Source: an uncultured Lachnospira sp.
Lineage (GTDB): Bacteria > Bacillota > Clostridia > Lachnospirales > Lachnospiraceae
Length of the DNA: 64,000 nt
Direction of reading: 5' to 3'
Assembly: GCA_946186125.1 (NCBI GenBank)
Contig: CAMHLZ010000003.1
Location: 1-64,000, forward strand
In this document: piece by piece, positions 16,132-27,000 of the stretch
Layout: every line of letters begins with the position of its first letter
Numbering within the stretch: the stretch's first letter is position 1
The notes under the pieces: generated by a model
Database searches by the model: none
Told to the model about the DNA's origin: nothing
What the model saw: only the letters and a program-made list of their open reading frames with translations
Position numbers and translations under genes: made by a program

Positions 16132-16912
16132 AAACACCTCTCACTGACACTTCTCCGGAAATAACCGTCATGACTTCACCTGTATCTTGTTTTTTTACAA
16201 GCAAAGCGCCTGTATCATCTATTCCCAGAGCGATAGCTCTGTATGATTTCTCACCCGAAATAATATTAACCTCATTATCTCTGTTCACAAGATTGTCATT
16301 GTAGATTTCCCTCATAAAGGATAAATCACCTTTCTTCAGAAATTCATCGTAGTACTTCTCAAAATATTTCATTACTTTTCCTATCACGATGCTTCTGTCG
16401 AAATGTTTTCCGGCTTCTCTCTTCATTGATGTTGCACTTGCTGTAATCTCAGGGGCAAATTCATCATTATTAACATTAATACCTATACCTGGAATCATAT
16501 ATTCTGTCTCCCGTGAATCAGACTTCATCTCTGTCAATATTCCGGTAATCTTTTTTCCACCCACAACAATGTCGTTAGGCCATTTTATCTTTACATCTGT
16601 TAATTCTTCTCTTATCGTCTCAAACACTGACATGGCCGCAATCAGTGTGACCATAGGACATTTGACCGGTTCAACCTTTTCCTTGAGAATAAGCGACATA
16701 TATATACAGGTACCGGCAGGCGAAGTCCAGCTTCTGCCAAGTCTTCCTTTTCCATTTTTCTGACAGTCCGCAACTACAAGTGTCCCGCTTGCCGACTCTT
16801 TTGCAATTTTTTTGGCATATTCGTTAGTAGAATCTGTTTCATCAAGATACACGACATTTTTTCCACAATATTCCGTATTAATTTGTTTTAATATCAATTC
16901 CTTTGACAACAT
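16118..16912 (-). CDS. birA: Biotin-protein ligase without a DNA-binding domain
   Basis: The 264-residue enzyme attaches biotin to carrier proteins such as acetyl-CoA carboxylase BCCP by way of biotinyl-AMP. Catalytic-domain motifs are clear: DETDSTNEYAK, GKGRLGRSW (biotin/AMP loop), KWPNDIVV, then a C-terminal SH3-like cap. There is no N-terminal winged helix, so it cannot repress the biotin operon as bifunctional BirA does. It overlaps the next gene, and 26 bp separate it from the membrane protein upstream. Confidence 0.92.
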   Translation of the reverse strand: MLSKELILKQINTEYCGKNVVYLDETDSTNEYAKKIAKESASGTLVVADCQKNGKGRLGRSWTSPAGTCIYMSLILKEKVEPVKCPMVTLIAAMSVFETIREELTDVKIKWPNDIVVGGKKITGILTEMKSDSRETEYMIPGIGINVNNDEFAPEITASATSMKREAGKHFDRSIVIGKVMKYFEKYYDEFLKKGDLSFMREIYNDNLVNRDNEVNIISGEKSYRAIALGIDDTGALLVKKQDTGEVMTVISGEVSVRGVYGYV

Positions 16913-16938
16913 ACTTCTTTCTCCGTTCGCCTATGCTG

Positions 16939-17220
16939 TTATAACCATATGGATACAAAGCTTATTACAGAAAGCGCAAGCAATATTAAAGCAAACACTA
17001 TCAACGCAATTACCCTTGGAACATCTGAACGTTTATAATACTTTACAGTCATCGTTACATTTAAAATCATTCCCAATAAGAAAATAATTGTAAATAATTT
17101 TTCATGCCCCGATATGTCAACCAGTAAAAATACAGTAAGTGCCACTAATATAACACTGATTATTATATTAGCTATGTCAAGTGCATAGATAAGTCTGTTC
17201 TCTCTTTTTCCAAAATTCAT
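16939..17220 (-). CDS. Small membrane protein of unknown function
   Basis: The 93-residue protein has three predicted membrane helices: about 10-35 (IYALDIANIIISVILVALTV), 40-58 and 70-92. It has a basic N-terminus (MNFGKRENR) and a positively charged loop (YYKRSDVPR). No catalytic motif or signal peptide is seen. It lies in a tight run between argF (25 bp) and birA (26 bp) and is probably in the same transcript. The family is not recognised with confidence. Confidence 0.7.
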   Translation of the reverse strand: MNFGKRENRLIYALDIANIIISVILVALTVFLLVDISGHEKLFTIIFLLGMILNVTMTVKYYKRSDVPRVIALIVFALILLALSVISFVSIWL

Positions 17221-17245
17221 GATTACCGACCCTTCCTCTATGCGA

Positions 17246-18247
17246 TTAACGCTCTCCTAAAGTTGCCACCATAACTGCCTTGATGGTGTGCATACGGTTC
17301 TCAGCTTCATCAAACACTACAGACTTCTCTGATTCAAATACTTCATCAGTTACTTCAAGAGCTTCCAGTCCGAATTTTTCACCAACCTGTTTTCCTATAA
17401 CGGTGTTGTGGTCGTGAAATGCCGGAAGGCAGTGCATGAATATAGCTGTATCTTTGGCATTATCCATTACCTTTTTATTCACCTGATACGGAAGCAATGC
17501 TTCTATACGTTTCTTCCACACTTCTGCAGGCTCACCCATCGACACCCATACATCCGTGTATATGATGTCTGCATCTTTTGTTCCTGCTTCCACATCCTCT
17601 GTCAAAGTGATGGTTCCGCCTGATTCTTTCGCATATTCCTGACACTGCTGTACCAATTCATCATTTGGGAAATAATCTTTTGATGAGCACGCTACAAAAT
17701 GCAAACCAAGCTTTGCACATACTATCATAAGTGAATTTCCCATATTATATCTTGCATCTCCCATATATACGAGTTTCAATCCCTTAAATTCTCCCAAATG
17801 CTCCCTTATTGTAAGCATATCAGCAAGCATCTGTGTAGGATGATACTCATTTGTAAGTCCGTTCCACACAGGTACTCCTGCATATTTTGCAAGTTCTTCC
17901 ACTATTGTCTGTTCAAATCCGCGATATTCAATTCCGTCGTACATTCTTCCTAATACTCTTGCTGTATCCGCAATGCTTTCTTTCTTTCCAATCTGTGAAC
18001 CAGACGGGTCAAGATAAGTTGAACCCATTCCCAGATCATGTGCTGCCACTTCAAAAGAACATCTTGTTCTCGTACTTGTCTTTTCAAAAATAAGTGCGAT
18101 ATTTTTTTCACGATACTTATCCATCGGAATACCTTTTTTCTTCTTTTCCTTTAATTCCTGTGCCAAATCTATCATGTATAATATTTCTTCCGGTGTAAAA
18201 TCCTTTAAAGTCAGGAAATTACGTCCTGTTAAATCTACTTTGCTCAT
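17246..18247 (-). CDS. argF: Ornithine carbamoyltransferase
   Basis: The 333-residue enzyme makes citrulline from ornithine and carbamoyl phosphate in arginine synthesis. It has the carbamoyl-phosphate site STRTRCSFE near residue 56, the HPTQ motif ([10 protein letters not shown]) and the ornithine/catalytic HCLPAFHD motif. Start ATG 18247 follows AAAGGAATTGAT. The length and STRTR form fit both anabolic ArgF and catabolic ArcB. No arcA or arcC is adjacent, so ArgF is preferred. Other arginine genes are not in the window. Confidence 0.93.
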   Translation of the reverse strand: MSKVDLTGRNFLTLKDFTPEEILYMIDLAQELKEKKKKGIPMDKYREKNIALIFEKTSTRTRCSFEVAAHDLGMGSTYLDPSGSQIGKKESIADTARVLGRMYDGIEYRGFEQTIVEELAKYAGVPVWNGLTNEYHPTQMLADMLTIREHLGEFKGLKLVYMGDARYNMGNSLMIVCAKLGLHFVACSSKDYFPNDELVQQCQEYAKESGGTITLTEDVEAGTKDADIIYTDVWVSMGEPAEVWKKRIEALLPYQVNKKVMDNAKDTAIFMHCLPAFHDHNTVIGKQVGEKFGLEALEVTDEVFESEKSVVFDEAENRMHTIKAVMVATLGER

Positions 18248-18282
18248 ATCAATTCCTTTTCCTTTCATATTCTAGCAAAAAT

Positions 18283-18304
18283 CCGGACAGGTTTCCCCGT
18301 CCGG
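18283..18304 (-). terminator. Terminator after the SPFH/NfeD pair
   Basis: On the minus strand CCGGAC and GTCCGG close a hairpin followed by ATTTTT, 8 bp past the SPFH stop. An extended -10 (TGCTAGAAT) directly after it could start argF. Confidence 0.7.
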
Positions 18305-18311
18305 TATTATA

Positions 18312-19226
18312 TTAATTATCCTTAATAACCTCTGTAACTGCTTTTACGCTTCCGGCAAACCCCTGAATGTCTGACGGGATAATAATCTTTGTTGCCTGAC
18401 CATCAGCAGCCTTCTCAAATGCCTCTAAGCTCTTTAACTGTATGACTGCGTCATCTGCTCCGGCTTCTTTTATAAACTTAATTCCCTCAGCTTTTGCCTG
18501 CTGTACTGCACGAATAGCCTCTGCCTGACCTTCCGCCTCACGGATCATAGCTTCTTTTTTCGCCTCTGCTCTCAAAATAGCAGCTTCTTTTTCAGCTTCC
18601 GCGTCAAGGATTGCTGATGCTTTGTTACCTTCCGCAACGAGAATCGTTGACTTTTTCTCACCTTCAGCCTTTAAGATTGCCTCACGTCTCTCTCTCTCGG
18701 CTTTCATCTGTTTTTCCATGGCATCTCTGATAGCTGCCGGTGGAATAATGTTCTTAACTTCCACACGCTTAACTTTGATTCCCCATGGGTCAGTTGCTAC
18801 ATCAAGTAAATCTCTCATACTTCCATTGATAGTCTCTCTGGATGTAAGTGTCTCATCAAGTTCAAGATCACCGATAATATTTCTAAGTGTAGTAGCCGTA
18901 AGATTCTCAATCGCCATAACAGGACTTTCAACACCATAAGTATATAACTTAGAGTCTGTTATCTGAAAATATATAACCGTATCAATCTGCATTGTAACAT
19001 TATCTTTTGTAATAACCGACTGAGGCGGGAAATCCACCACCTGCTCCTTGGTTGTCACTTTGCTTGCAACTCTGTCTATAAACGGAACTTTAAAATGAAG
19101 TCCTACAGTCCATGTCGTTAAGTATCCTCCAAGTCTCTCTACTACGTATTCCTCTGACTGTCTTACCATCTTAATACATGGTAATATGACAACAACAAGT
19201 ATTCCAAAAAAAATCAAAAACTGCAT
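18312..19226 (-). CDS. SPFH/stomatin-family membrane protein (QmcA-like)
   Basis: The 304-residue protein has one N-terminal membrane helix (residues 1-20), an SPFH/band-7 domain (about 22-180, with YVVERLGGYLTTW and the DLELDETLTSRETIN region) and a long Ala/Glu-rich coiled coil (about 185-260) that drives oligomerisation. Such proteins organise membrane microdomains and work with proteases. The partner NfeD-like gene ends one base upstream, the usual two-gene arrangement. A terminator follows. Confidence 0.9.
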   Translation of the reverse strand: MQFLIFFGILVVVILPCIKMVRQSEEYVVERLGGYLTTWTVGLHFKVPFIDRVASKVTTKEQVVDFPPQSVITKDNVTMQIDTVIYFQITDSKLYTYGVESPVMAIENLTATTLRNIIGDLELDETLTSRETINGSMRDLLDVATDPWGIKVKRVEVKNIIPPAAIRDAMEKQMKAERERREAILKAEGEKKSTILVAEGNKASAILDAEAEKEAAILRAEAKKEAMIREAEGQAEAIRAVQQAKAEGIKFIKEAGADDAVIQLKSLEAFEKAADGQATKIIIPSDIQGFAGSVKAVTEVIKDN

Positions 19227-19670
19227 TTATAATTCCTCCTTTTTCTTCACAATAATCTTTACACCCTTTATCTCAACAATATCCACAAGTGTACCCTCAG
19301 GTATGCATACATCATCAGACTCCGACCTTGCCATCCACTCTTCTCCATCTACAACAGCTTTACCCTTAGACTGTATATTGTCAATATCCTGAGACACCTT
19401 CGCTGTCTTACCTACCAAAGCAGATGCATTCGTTTTGATAGTATTATTATTAATATACTTCTGCGCCAAAGGTCTGGTAAATATCAGTAAAAGAATTGAT
19501 ACTGCAAAAAAGGCTACAACCTGTACTGTCTCGCCAAATCCGGCAACATTAAGAATATATGCAACTATCGAACCTCCTGCGAACCAGATTGTTGTAAGTC
19601 CCAGTGAAATCAATTCCAAAACCACAAAAATAACCAATGCGATTAACCAAAATAATGGCTGAATATTCAT
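19227..19670 (-). CDS. NfeD-like membrane protein
   Basis: The 147-residue protein has an N-terminal membrane region (about 5-70, two to three helices) and a C-terminal OB-fold (SALVGKTAKVSQDID to GTLVDIVEIKGVKIIVKK). This is the short NfeD form without the ClpP-like protease domain. NfeD OB domains bind SPFH partners. It is immediately upstream of the SPFH gene with no gap, so co-translation and a joint complex are expected. Ribosome site AGGAGG precedes ATG 19670. Confidence 0.88.
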   Translation of the reverse strand: MNIQPLFWLIALVIFVVLELISLGLTTIWFAGGSIVAYILNVAGFGETVQVVAFFAVSILLLIFTRPLAQKYINNNTIKTNASALVGKTAKVSQDIDNIQSKGKAVVDGEEWMARSESDDVCIPEGTLVDIVEIKGVKIIVKKKEEL

Positions 19671-19770
19671 TATAACCTCCTGTCTCTACGTCTATCTGCA
19701 TTACTATAAATAATACATCATTATGATATCTTTTGCAAGCCTTTTATATAGTTCAAAACGCACTGAACAA

Positions 19771-19898
19771 AGAGTTTTGCTTGCAAAACTCTAGCGCGAC
19801 CGCGGTATTGCGCAGCAATTAACTCCATCTCCGCGGTCTGCGCATCCTCGCGGAGCGTTTTTTATGTAATAGGAAATTGCATCGCAATTTCCTATTAC
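19771..19898. repeat. Multi-hairpin extragenic element in the 319-bp gap
   Basis: Three stems lie in series: AGAGTTTTGC-TT-GCAAAACTCT (19771-19792, perfect 10 bp); GC-rich arms GCGCGACCGCGG (19794-19805) and CCGCGGTCTGCGC (19831-19843); and a perfect 15-bp stem GTAATAGGAAATTGC-ATC-GCAATTTCCTATTAC (19866-19898). The GC content of the middle stem stands out from the AT-rich surroundings. A half copy, GCAATTTCCTATTA, recurs at 47185-47198, which suggests a dispersed repeat family. No gene is seen in 19671-19989. Confidence 0.65.
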
Positions 19899-19907
19899 AC
19901 AAAAAAA

Positions 19908-19931
19908 GGACTGCCACAACCGTGACAATCC
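19908..19931 (-). terminator. Terminator of the SleB-like hydrolase gene
   Basis: A 10-bp stem (GGATTGTCAC with GTGGCAGTCC) with loop GGTT is followed on the minus strand by seven T. A very similar stem ends the hemolysin III-like gene at 48925. Confidence 0.85.
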
Positions 19932-19989
19932 CACATAAATATCCGTTATTTCTGCAATCCGTCGTAGGCTTATAACTGAGAAGGACTTC

Positions 19990-21231
19990 TTAGTTATAAT
20001 ATACCTGACTTCCAATCACAACGTATGAATTGTATGCTCCATAGTTTGCAATCGACAAGCTGCAAAAACTTTTATATCCCGGAACATTATTGACACCCGA
20101 AAGTGCTTCATTGGCAGCGCTTACGCAATCCGAGCTTGGTCCGTTTGCCAACGCCGACTGGAACGTTCCTATTCTTACAACAGAAAACTGTCCCGGTGCA
20201 TATATAACATCGCTGATGCTTCCGCCGTATGCTCCGCTGTTTAATCTGTTAAGAACTATATTGGCTGTAGCAAGCTTTCCATCATATGGCTCTCCGCCTG
20301 CTTCTGCCTGAACAAGACATGCGAGCATATAAGCATCATCATAAGATACATCATAGCTGTCTGTATACTCTGTCTCAGGAGCTGACTGCTGATAATAAGA
20401 ATCTTCATCCTCTTCCTCTGCCTGTGCTTCCTCTGCCTGAGCTCTCTCTTCTTCTTCTTTTGCTCTTGCTTCTTCAAGTGCAGCTTCTCTTTCTTCCTCA
20501 ATCGAAACGGCTTTTTTTACTTTCAATTCAACATCTACAAAATCTGATGCTATAAATGCTGAACCGCCGTCGTATTCAATCTGTACCCAGCCATCAAGCT
20601 GTGCCTGACATACATACGAATCGCCTATTCCACAAAGCGTATAAATCCTGCCATTCTCATCTGCTGTCTCTCTTATACGTATGCTTTCTTCTTTTACAAC
20701 CGCCATCGTCGTGCCGACTTCTTTTGCCTTTGCCTCTGCCTGCTCTCCGGTAACAATGTAATCGTTATTCACATATCCTTCAACTCCGCCTGAACTTATA
20801 CGTGTCCATGCATCGCCCTTTTCTACAATATCTCCGCCGGAACCTTCATACAACTTACCGACTATTTCTCCATCTTCATCTGCTTCAGTTCTAATATTCA
20901 GATACTCACCTTCACCGCTTACTGTTACCATAAACTTATTCTCATACGGTGACGGCTGTGCCTGCGTAACCTCTTCTGTCTGTGGCTCAGTTACGTTTTC
21001 TGCTGCCGTTTCTTCTTCAGCACCTACAAGCACTGTATCATTCGCTTTAATATCCGCTACTGCAATCTCTGTCTCTTCCTCAATGTAATTCTCTATACTC
21101 TTGCCTTTGGCTACCTCTGAATTGTGCTTCGTAGCGTTTGCACTTATTCCTATACCAGCTACACAGCCAACAGATATTACACCTGCCGAAGCAACTGCTA
21201 TAAATGCCACCTTCCTACTCTGTAAATTCAT
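19990..21231 (-). CDS. Secreted SleB-type cell-wall hydrolase with two SH3 domains
   Basis: The 413-residue protein has a signal-like N-terminus (basic start, hydrophobic 8-30, then ANA), a Glu-rich linker, two bacterial SH3 domains (about 100-162, with EYLNIRTEAD and GYVNNDYI; and 175-235, with SIRIRETAD), a charged linker of Glu/Ala repeats (240-285) and a C-terminal Hydrolase_2 domain (about 300-413) with the catalytic Glu in VQAEAGGEPYDG. SleB-type enzymes cleave peptidoglycan, often in spore cortex. A vegetative role is equally possible. It has its own promoter and terminator. Confidence 0.88.
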   Translation of the reverse strand: MNLQSRKVAFIAVASAGVISVGCVAGIGISANATKHNSEVAKGKSIENYIEEETEIAVADIKANDTVLVGAEEETAAENVTEPQTEEVTQAQPSPYENKFMVTVSGEGEYLNIRTEADEDGEIVGKLYEGSGGDIVEKGDAWTRISSGGVEGYVNNDYIVTGEQAEAKAKEVGTTMAVVKEESIRIRETADENGRIYTLCGIGDSYVCQAQLDGWVQIEYDGGSAFIASDFVDVELKVKKAVSIEEEREAALEEARAKEEEERAQAEEAQAEEEDEDSYYQQSAPETEYTDSYDVSYDDAYMLACLVQAEAGGEPYDGKLATANIVLNRLNSGAYGGSISDVIYAPGQFSVVRIGTFQSALANGPSSDCVSAANEALSGVNNVPGYKSFCSLSIANYGAYNSYVVIGSQVYYN

Positions 21232-21315
21232 TAATATGACCTCCTAAATCCTATGCATTACCATTTCGTTTAGATTTGTTACAGTATTTTTACATTTATT
21301 GATTTGTTGTGTTGT

Positions 21316-21344
21316 ATTTTAACAGAATATTTTCACATTGTCAA
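21316..21344 (-). promoter_or_regulatory. Promoter of the SleB-like hydrolase gene
   Basis: Perfect TTGACA, 17 bp, TAAAAT; the leader is about 80 bp. Confidence 0.8.
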
Positions 21345-21477
21345 GTCATTGAAAAAATTAAATCAATCTTGTAGCTTTTTTCCTAATCATTTTCAACTTT
21401 TCTTGTAACATATATACATAATTTTTTGTAATTTCAAGCACTTATTTATAAATTTTACAAAAAAATCCATTATAAAC

Positions 21478-21506
21478 TTGCAAAATTCTTACTATCGTTA
21501 TATTAT
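21478..21506 (+). promoter_or_regulatory. Promoter of the DUF6465-like gene
   Basis: TTGCAA, 17 bp, TATTAT, about 44 bp upstream of the start; AAGGAGGA is the ribosome site. Confidence 0.65.
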
Positions 21507-21549
21507 TTATACAGAAGCTATCTTCTAAAAATTAAGGAGGAATAAAGAT

Positions 21550-21948
21550 ATGAGCACAAGTAAAGAGACAAAGACTACTACAGCAAAGGCTGCTGAAGTT
21601 AAAGCTGAGGTTAAAGCTGATACAAAGGCAACTGCAAAGAAGGCTGAGACCAAAACTGCTGCAAAGAAAACTACTACTACTAAAAAGGCAGCTACAAAAT
21701 CTACTACTAAGAAAGCAACTACAGCAAAGAGCGCTATTGACATAAAGACATCTGTTGCAGTTCAATTCTTTGGCAAAGAAGTATTTGCTGATTCTATATT
21801 AGAGGACGTAAAGAAAGCCTGGGTTGATCAGTTTGAAGGCAAGTTAGAAGATATCAAGACCATTGATCTTTATATCAAGCCTGAAGAGCATAAAGCTTAT
21901 TTTGTAGTTAACGGTTTATCAAATGGAAATTATTTTATAAACCTTTAA
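21550..21948 (+). CDS. DUF6465-like protein with a histone H1-like basic tail
   Basis: The 132-residue protein has a low-complexity N-terminal tail (2-66) made of Lys, Ala and Thr (KTAAKKTTTTKKAATKST and similar). A compact C-terminal domain (67-132) follows, with SVAVQFFGKEVFADSILED and AYFVVNGLSNGNYFINL. Proteins of this layout are common in Lachnospiraceae, annotated DUF6465 as I recall. The tail resembles histone H1 or HU extensions, so nucleic-acid binding is possible but unproven. It is a single-gene transcript with clear promoter, ribosome site and terminator. Confidence 0.75.
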   Translation: MSTSKETKTTTAKAAEVKAEVKADTKATAKKAETKTAAKKTTTTKKAATKSTTKKATTAKSAIDIKTSVAVQFFGKEVFADSILEDVKKAWVDQFEGKLEDIKTIDLYIKPEEHKAYFVVNGLSNGNYFINL

Positions 21949-21956
21949 GATTAAAA

Positions 21957-21993
21957 AGGTGTTTTCGGTGTATAATTCCGGAAGCATCTTTTT
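21957..21993 (+). terminator. Terminator of the DUF6465-like gene
   Basis: A stem from AAGGTGTTTTCGG with CCGGAAGCATCTT (wobble pairs) is followed by eight T. Confidence 0.8.
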
Positions 21994-22015
21994 TTTCGTT
22001 AAACCGGATTGGATG

Positions 22016-22072
22016 CGCGGGATAGAAGTTTAGTACGCTTATTTAAGATTAGCTGTACTATCTCCCGCTGCC
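22016..22072 (-). terminator. Long stem-loop after the RNA methyltransferase gene
   Basis: On the minus strand GCGGGAGATAGTAC pairs imperfectly with GTACTAAACTTCTATCCCGC around an AT-rich loop. No good T-run is seen, so it may stabilise or end the transcript. Confidence 0.4.
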
Positions 22073-22079
22073 TGTCAAA

Positions 22080-22856
22080 TTAAGAACGTCTCTGTCTGAC
22101 AGCCTCATACATCAATATAGCAGCCGCAACTGAAGCATTAAGTGACTCTACTTTTCCTTCCATAGGGATTCTTACCAACAAATCCGCTTGTATGCTTGTC
22201 CCGTCGGTAATTCCATTTGCTTCATTACCGATGATAAATGCTGTATCTTTGCTCCAATCTTCATCAAAATATTCATTCTTTCCTGACAAATGTGCTGCCG
22301 CAACTGTAACGCCCCTTTGTTTTAGTTCATTAATCGCTTCCGGCAGGCTCCGGACATAAGTAAACGGAACACGGTATATCGCCCCCATAGTAGAACGTAT
22401 TACCTTTGGATTATATATATCTACGGTATTTTTAGACATTATTACTCCACTTACGCCTGCACCCTCTGCAGTTCTTATAATCGTTCCAAGATTACCGGGA
22501 TCCTGTAAATCTTCCAGTATGATAAAGAGATTCTTTTCATTCGAGAACATTTTTTCAGGACTTGTCTCTGATTTTTTTACAATAGTCATAATCCCCTGAG
22601 GTGTTACCGTATCGGATATCTTCGAAAAAACATCATCTTTTACAACCTCATAAGAAAATCTGTCTAATCTTTCTAAATTGGCCTGATTTAATATAAATTT
22701 CTCTGACACATATATCTTATCGATTCGATTCACAGGTGTCTCAAGAAACATTTTTATCCCTTCTACAATGAAAACTCCCTGTTCTCTACGTGCTTTCGCT
22801 TTTTTCATAAGCTGCATCAGATTCTTTATCTGTGCATTTGAAGCTGATGTTATCAT
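22080..22856 (-). CDS. SpoU/TrmH-family RNA 2'-O-methyltransferase
   Basis: The 258-residue protein has an N-terminal substrate-binding domain (1-95, ITSASNAQIKNL through VFIVEGIKMF) and a trefoil-knot SPOUT domain with the three motifs: LQDPGNLGTIIRTAEGAG, IIGNEANGI and IPMEGKVESLNASVAAAI. Such enzymes methylate the ribose 2'-OH of rRNA or tRNA with AdoMet. The exact target cannot be told from sequence (RlmB- or TsnR-like). The start has a good GGAGGAATATT site. It stands alone between two hairpins. Confidence 0.9.
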   Translation of the reverse strand: MITSASNAQIKNLMQLMKKAKARREQGVFIVEGIKMFLETPVNRIDKIYVSEKFILNQANLERLDRFSYEVVKDDVFSKISDTVTPQGIMTIVKKSETSPEKMFSNEKNLFIILEDLQDPGNLGTIIRTAEGAGVSGVIMSKNTVDIYNPKVIRSTMGAIYRVPFTYVRSLPEAINELKQRGVTVAAAHLSGKNEYFDEDWSKDTAFIIGNEANGITDGTSIQADLLVRIPMEGKVESLNASVAAAILMYEAVRQRRS

Positions 22857-22977
22857 AATATTCCTCCATAACGAGTAATTTGTGTGAGGAAGTTTTCGCT
22901 TTCTGCGTACTATTTCTCACTTTTTCCCGTTTTGGTACGTACCCTGTTCCTATTTTCCACACTACATACATAACGTA

Positions 22978-23022
22978 AAATGCACTCTCGAAATCCGACA
23001 AAACAGATTCCGGGAGCACATT
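22978..23022 (-). terminator. Probable terminator of the dnaE-pfkA operon
   Basis: TGTGCTCCCGGAATC pairs imperfectly with GGATTTCGAGAGTGCA, then TTTT on the minus strand. It lies 15 bp past the pfkA stop. Confidence 0.6.
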
Positions 23023-23036
23023 ATAACTTTTCTTAA

Positions 23037-24029
<993 letters not shown>

Positions 24030-24057
24030 TTATTATTTTTTCCTCAAAACAATATTC

Positions 24058-27000
24058 CTACTTATTGTAATTCATTTTTCTGATGTTTTCAATACTCTTT
24101 TCAATAACTTTTACATTATCACTGCCATATTTTTCTGCAGCCCTTTGAATTTCATTTTGTTTTTCGGCAAGAATACACGTATTATATACTATTTTCTTCT
24201 TTCGCTCTGATTTAATGTAGACCACAAGATCATCATAACCTTTCGCTGAAGAAAAAACAGTAAGCTCCGGAGCATCTTTAAGGTATTGCTCCATGTTTTC
24301 GTATTGTATCCATAACTGCTTAGGAACAGAGTCAAACTTAACAATCGTATCGCTCATCATTTTGCCTTTATTTTCATCTGCCTCGTCTGCTCTTCCGGTT
24401 ATAAATACCTTGTTATCTTCCTTTAATATCTCTTTGTATTTTTCATAAGTTTTAGGAAATATGACAACTTCCACCGTTCCATACAAATCTTCCAGAACAG
24501 CAAAAGCCATCTGCTGCCCTTTTTTAGTTATTTTCACACTTACCTCTGTTATAATACCACCGATTACCACATTTTGTCCGTCTTTTATTACCGAATTTCC
24601 TTCTTCATCCTTAATAAAATCCTTTGAAAATGCAGTTACCTGTTTTTTGATTGACGACATATACTCTTCCAACGGATGCCCGCTTACATATACTCCTATT
24701 ACTTCCTTTTCAAATGCAAGTAATGTTTCTCTGTCATATTCCTCAACATCAGGCATCTTTATATCAAAGTCAGCTTTTTCTTCGTCAGACATCATATCAA
24801 AAAGCGACATCTGTCCGTCCATCGACTGTTTTCTTTCATTTGCAACTTCTTCCATGATAGGTGTGTATATTATCATCATCTGTTTTCTGTTTGCTCCAAA
24901 ACTGTCAAATGCACCTGCTTTTATAAAACTCTCTATCGTTCTTTTATTCACTTCTTTTCCCGACAGTCTCTCCACAAAATCCTTCAGACTTTTATACTTT
25001 CCATTCTTTTCCCGTTCTGCAACTATGCTGTCTATAACATTTTTACCTACGCTCTTTATGGCGGAAAGGCTGTATCGTATAGATTTCCCTGATACCGAAA
25101 ATCCGCTGTCTCCTTCATTTATATCAGGCGGAAGGATTTCTATTCCCATGCTCTTACATGTGTAAATGTAGGATGTTACTTTTCCCGGATTATCGATGAC
25201 CGATGTCATAATAGCTGCCATAAACTCTACGGGATAATAATACTTTAAATACGCAGTCTGGTATGATACTACCGCATAGGCCGCAGCATGTGATTTGTTA
25301 AACGCATATTTTGCAAAATCCATCATTTCATCATATATTTTTCCTGCAGTCTGCTCATCAACTCCGTTATTTACACAGCCTTTTACGCCTTCTTCCTCAT
25401 TTCCATAAATGAAATTTTTACGTTCCTGTTCCATAACGTACTGCTTTTTCTTTGACATGGCGCGGCGAACCAGATCGCTTCGTCCCCATGTATATCCTGC
25501 AAGGTCTCTTACTATCTGCATAACCTGTTCCTGATATACTATACAGCCGTGAGTCGGCTTAAGTATCGGCTCGAGCTGTGGGCAGTCATACGTTATACTG
25601 TCCGAATTATTTTTACCTGCGAGGTATTTTGGTATAAAATCCATTGGTCCCGGACGATACAGTGAAATTCCGGCAATCAAATCTTCTATGCTTTCAGGCT
25701 TTAATTCTGTCATAAAGTTTTTCATACCGGCACTTTCAAGCTGAAATATTCCCTCTGTTCTTCCGGTTCCTATATATTCGAGTACTTCCTTATCATCAAT
25801 TTTGATGTTATCTATATCTATTTTTTTTCCGGTGTTTTTCTCTACAAGTGCGATGGCGTCCCTTATAACGGTAAGCGTACGAAGACCTAAAAAATCCATT
25901 TTTAAAAGTCCGAGTTCCTCTAAAGTTGTCATTATATACTGTGTCACAATAGGACCATCCATCGATTTTGAAAGCGGTACATATTCATCTACCGGTTTAC
26001 TGCTGATAACCACACCTGCCGCATGCATTGACGTATGCCTTGGCAGGCCCTCAAGACGTTTTGCCATATCGATAAGATTATGGATTGTTTCATCATTTTC
26101 ATATACACTCTTTAAATCTTTATTGACCTTCATTGCACCGTCTATCGTCATTCCCAGGTCATTTGGTATCATTTTCGCTATAGAATCCGGAACTGAATAT
26201 GGAAGATCCAAAACACGTCCTACATCTCTTATTACTCCCTTAGCTTTAAGTGTACCAAACGTGACTATCTGAACTACCTGTTCTTTTCCATATTTCCTTA
26301 CAACATAGTCGATTACTTCCTGTCTTCTCTCATAGCAGAAATCCACGTCAATATCGGGCATGGATACACGCTCCGGATTAAGGAATCTTTCGAAAATAAG
26401 ATTATAATGTATAGGGTCAATATCTGTAATTTCCAGACAATATGCTACTATACTTCCGGCTGCTGAACCTCTTCCAGGTCCTACCATAATCCCGTTTCTT
26501 TTCGCATAATTGATAAAATCCCACACGATAAGAAAATAATCCACATAGCCCATATTTTTTATGGTTGTTAATTCATAGTCAAGTCTCTCTTTTAACTCTG
26601 CGCTTCCGTCAGGATAACGCTTTTCAAATCCCGAATCACATAAGTGTTTCAAATAGCCATAAGAATCATATCCGTCAGGAACGTCGTATTTTGGAAGTTT
26701 CGGTACGCCAAACTCTATCTCTACATTACAACGCTCCGCTATCCTGTGGGTGTTCTCTATCGCTTCTAATGCATACGGAAATACTGCTTTCATCTCTTCT
26801 TCGGATTTTAAATAAAACTGTCCCCCCTCATATCTCATTCTGTCTTCATCCTGAACCTTTTTTCCGGTCTGGATACACAGAAGAATATCGTGTGCAACGC
26901 TGTCTTCTTCTTTTATATAGTGGACATCATTTGTAGCTATAAGCGGTATACCTGTTTCCCTGCTTAAGCGGAGAAGCTGCTGGTTAACAATATGCTGTTC

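Larger units (their letters stand above)
21232..21549. other. 318-bp divergent intergenic region
   Basis: It holds the two divergent promoters, for the hydrolase (21316-21344) and the DUF6465-like gene (21478-21506), and otherwise AT-rich sequence with no further gene or clear structure. Confidence 0.7.

Noticed and set aside
22786-23019. 77-codon frame upstream of the RNA methyltransferase
   Set aside because: It overlaps the methyltransferase start and the pfkA terminator and shows no coding pattern or ribosome site.
24461-25165. 234-codon open frame opposite dnaE
   Set aside because: It is antisense to a clear essential gene, with low-complexity Ser/Ile-rich translation and no ribosome site.
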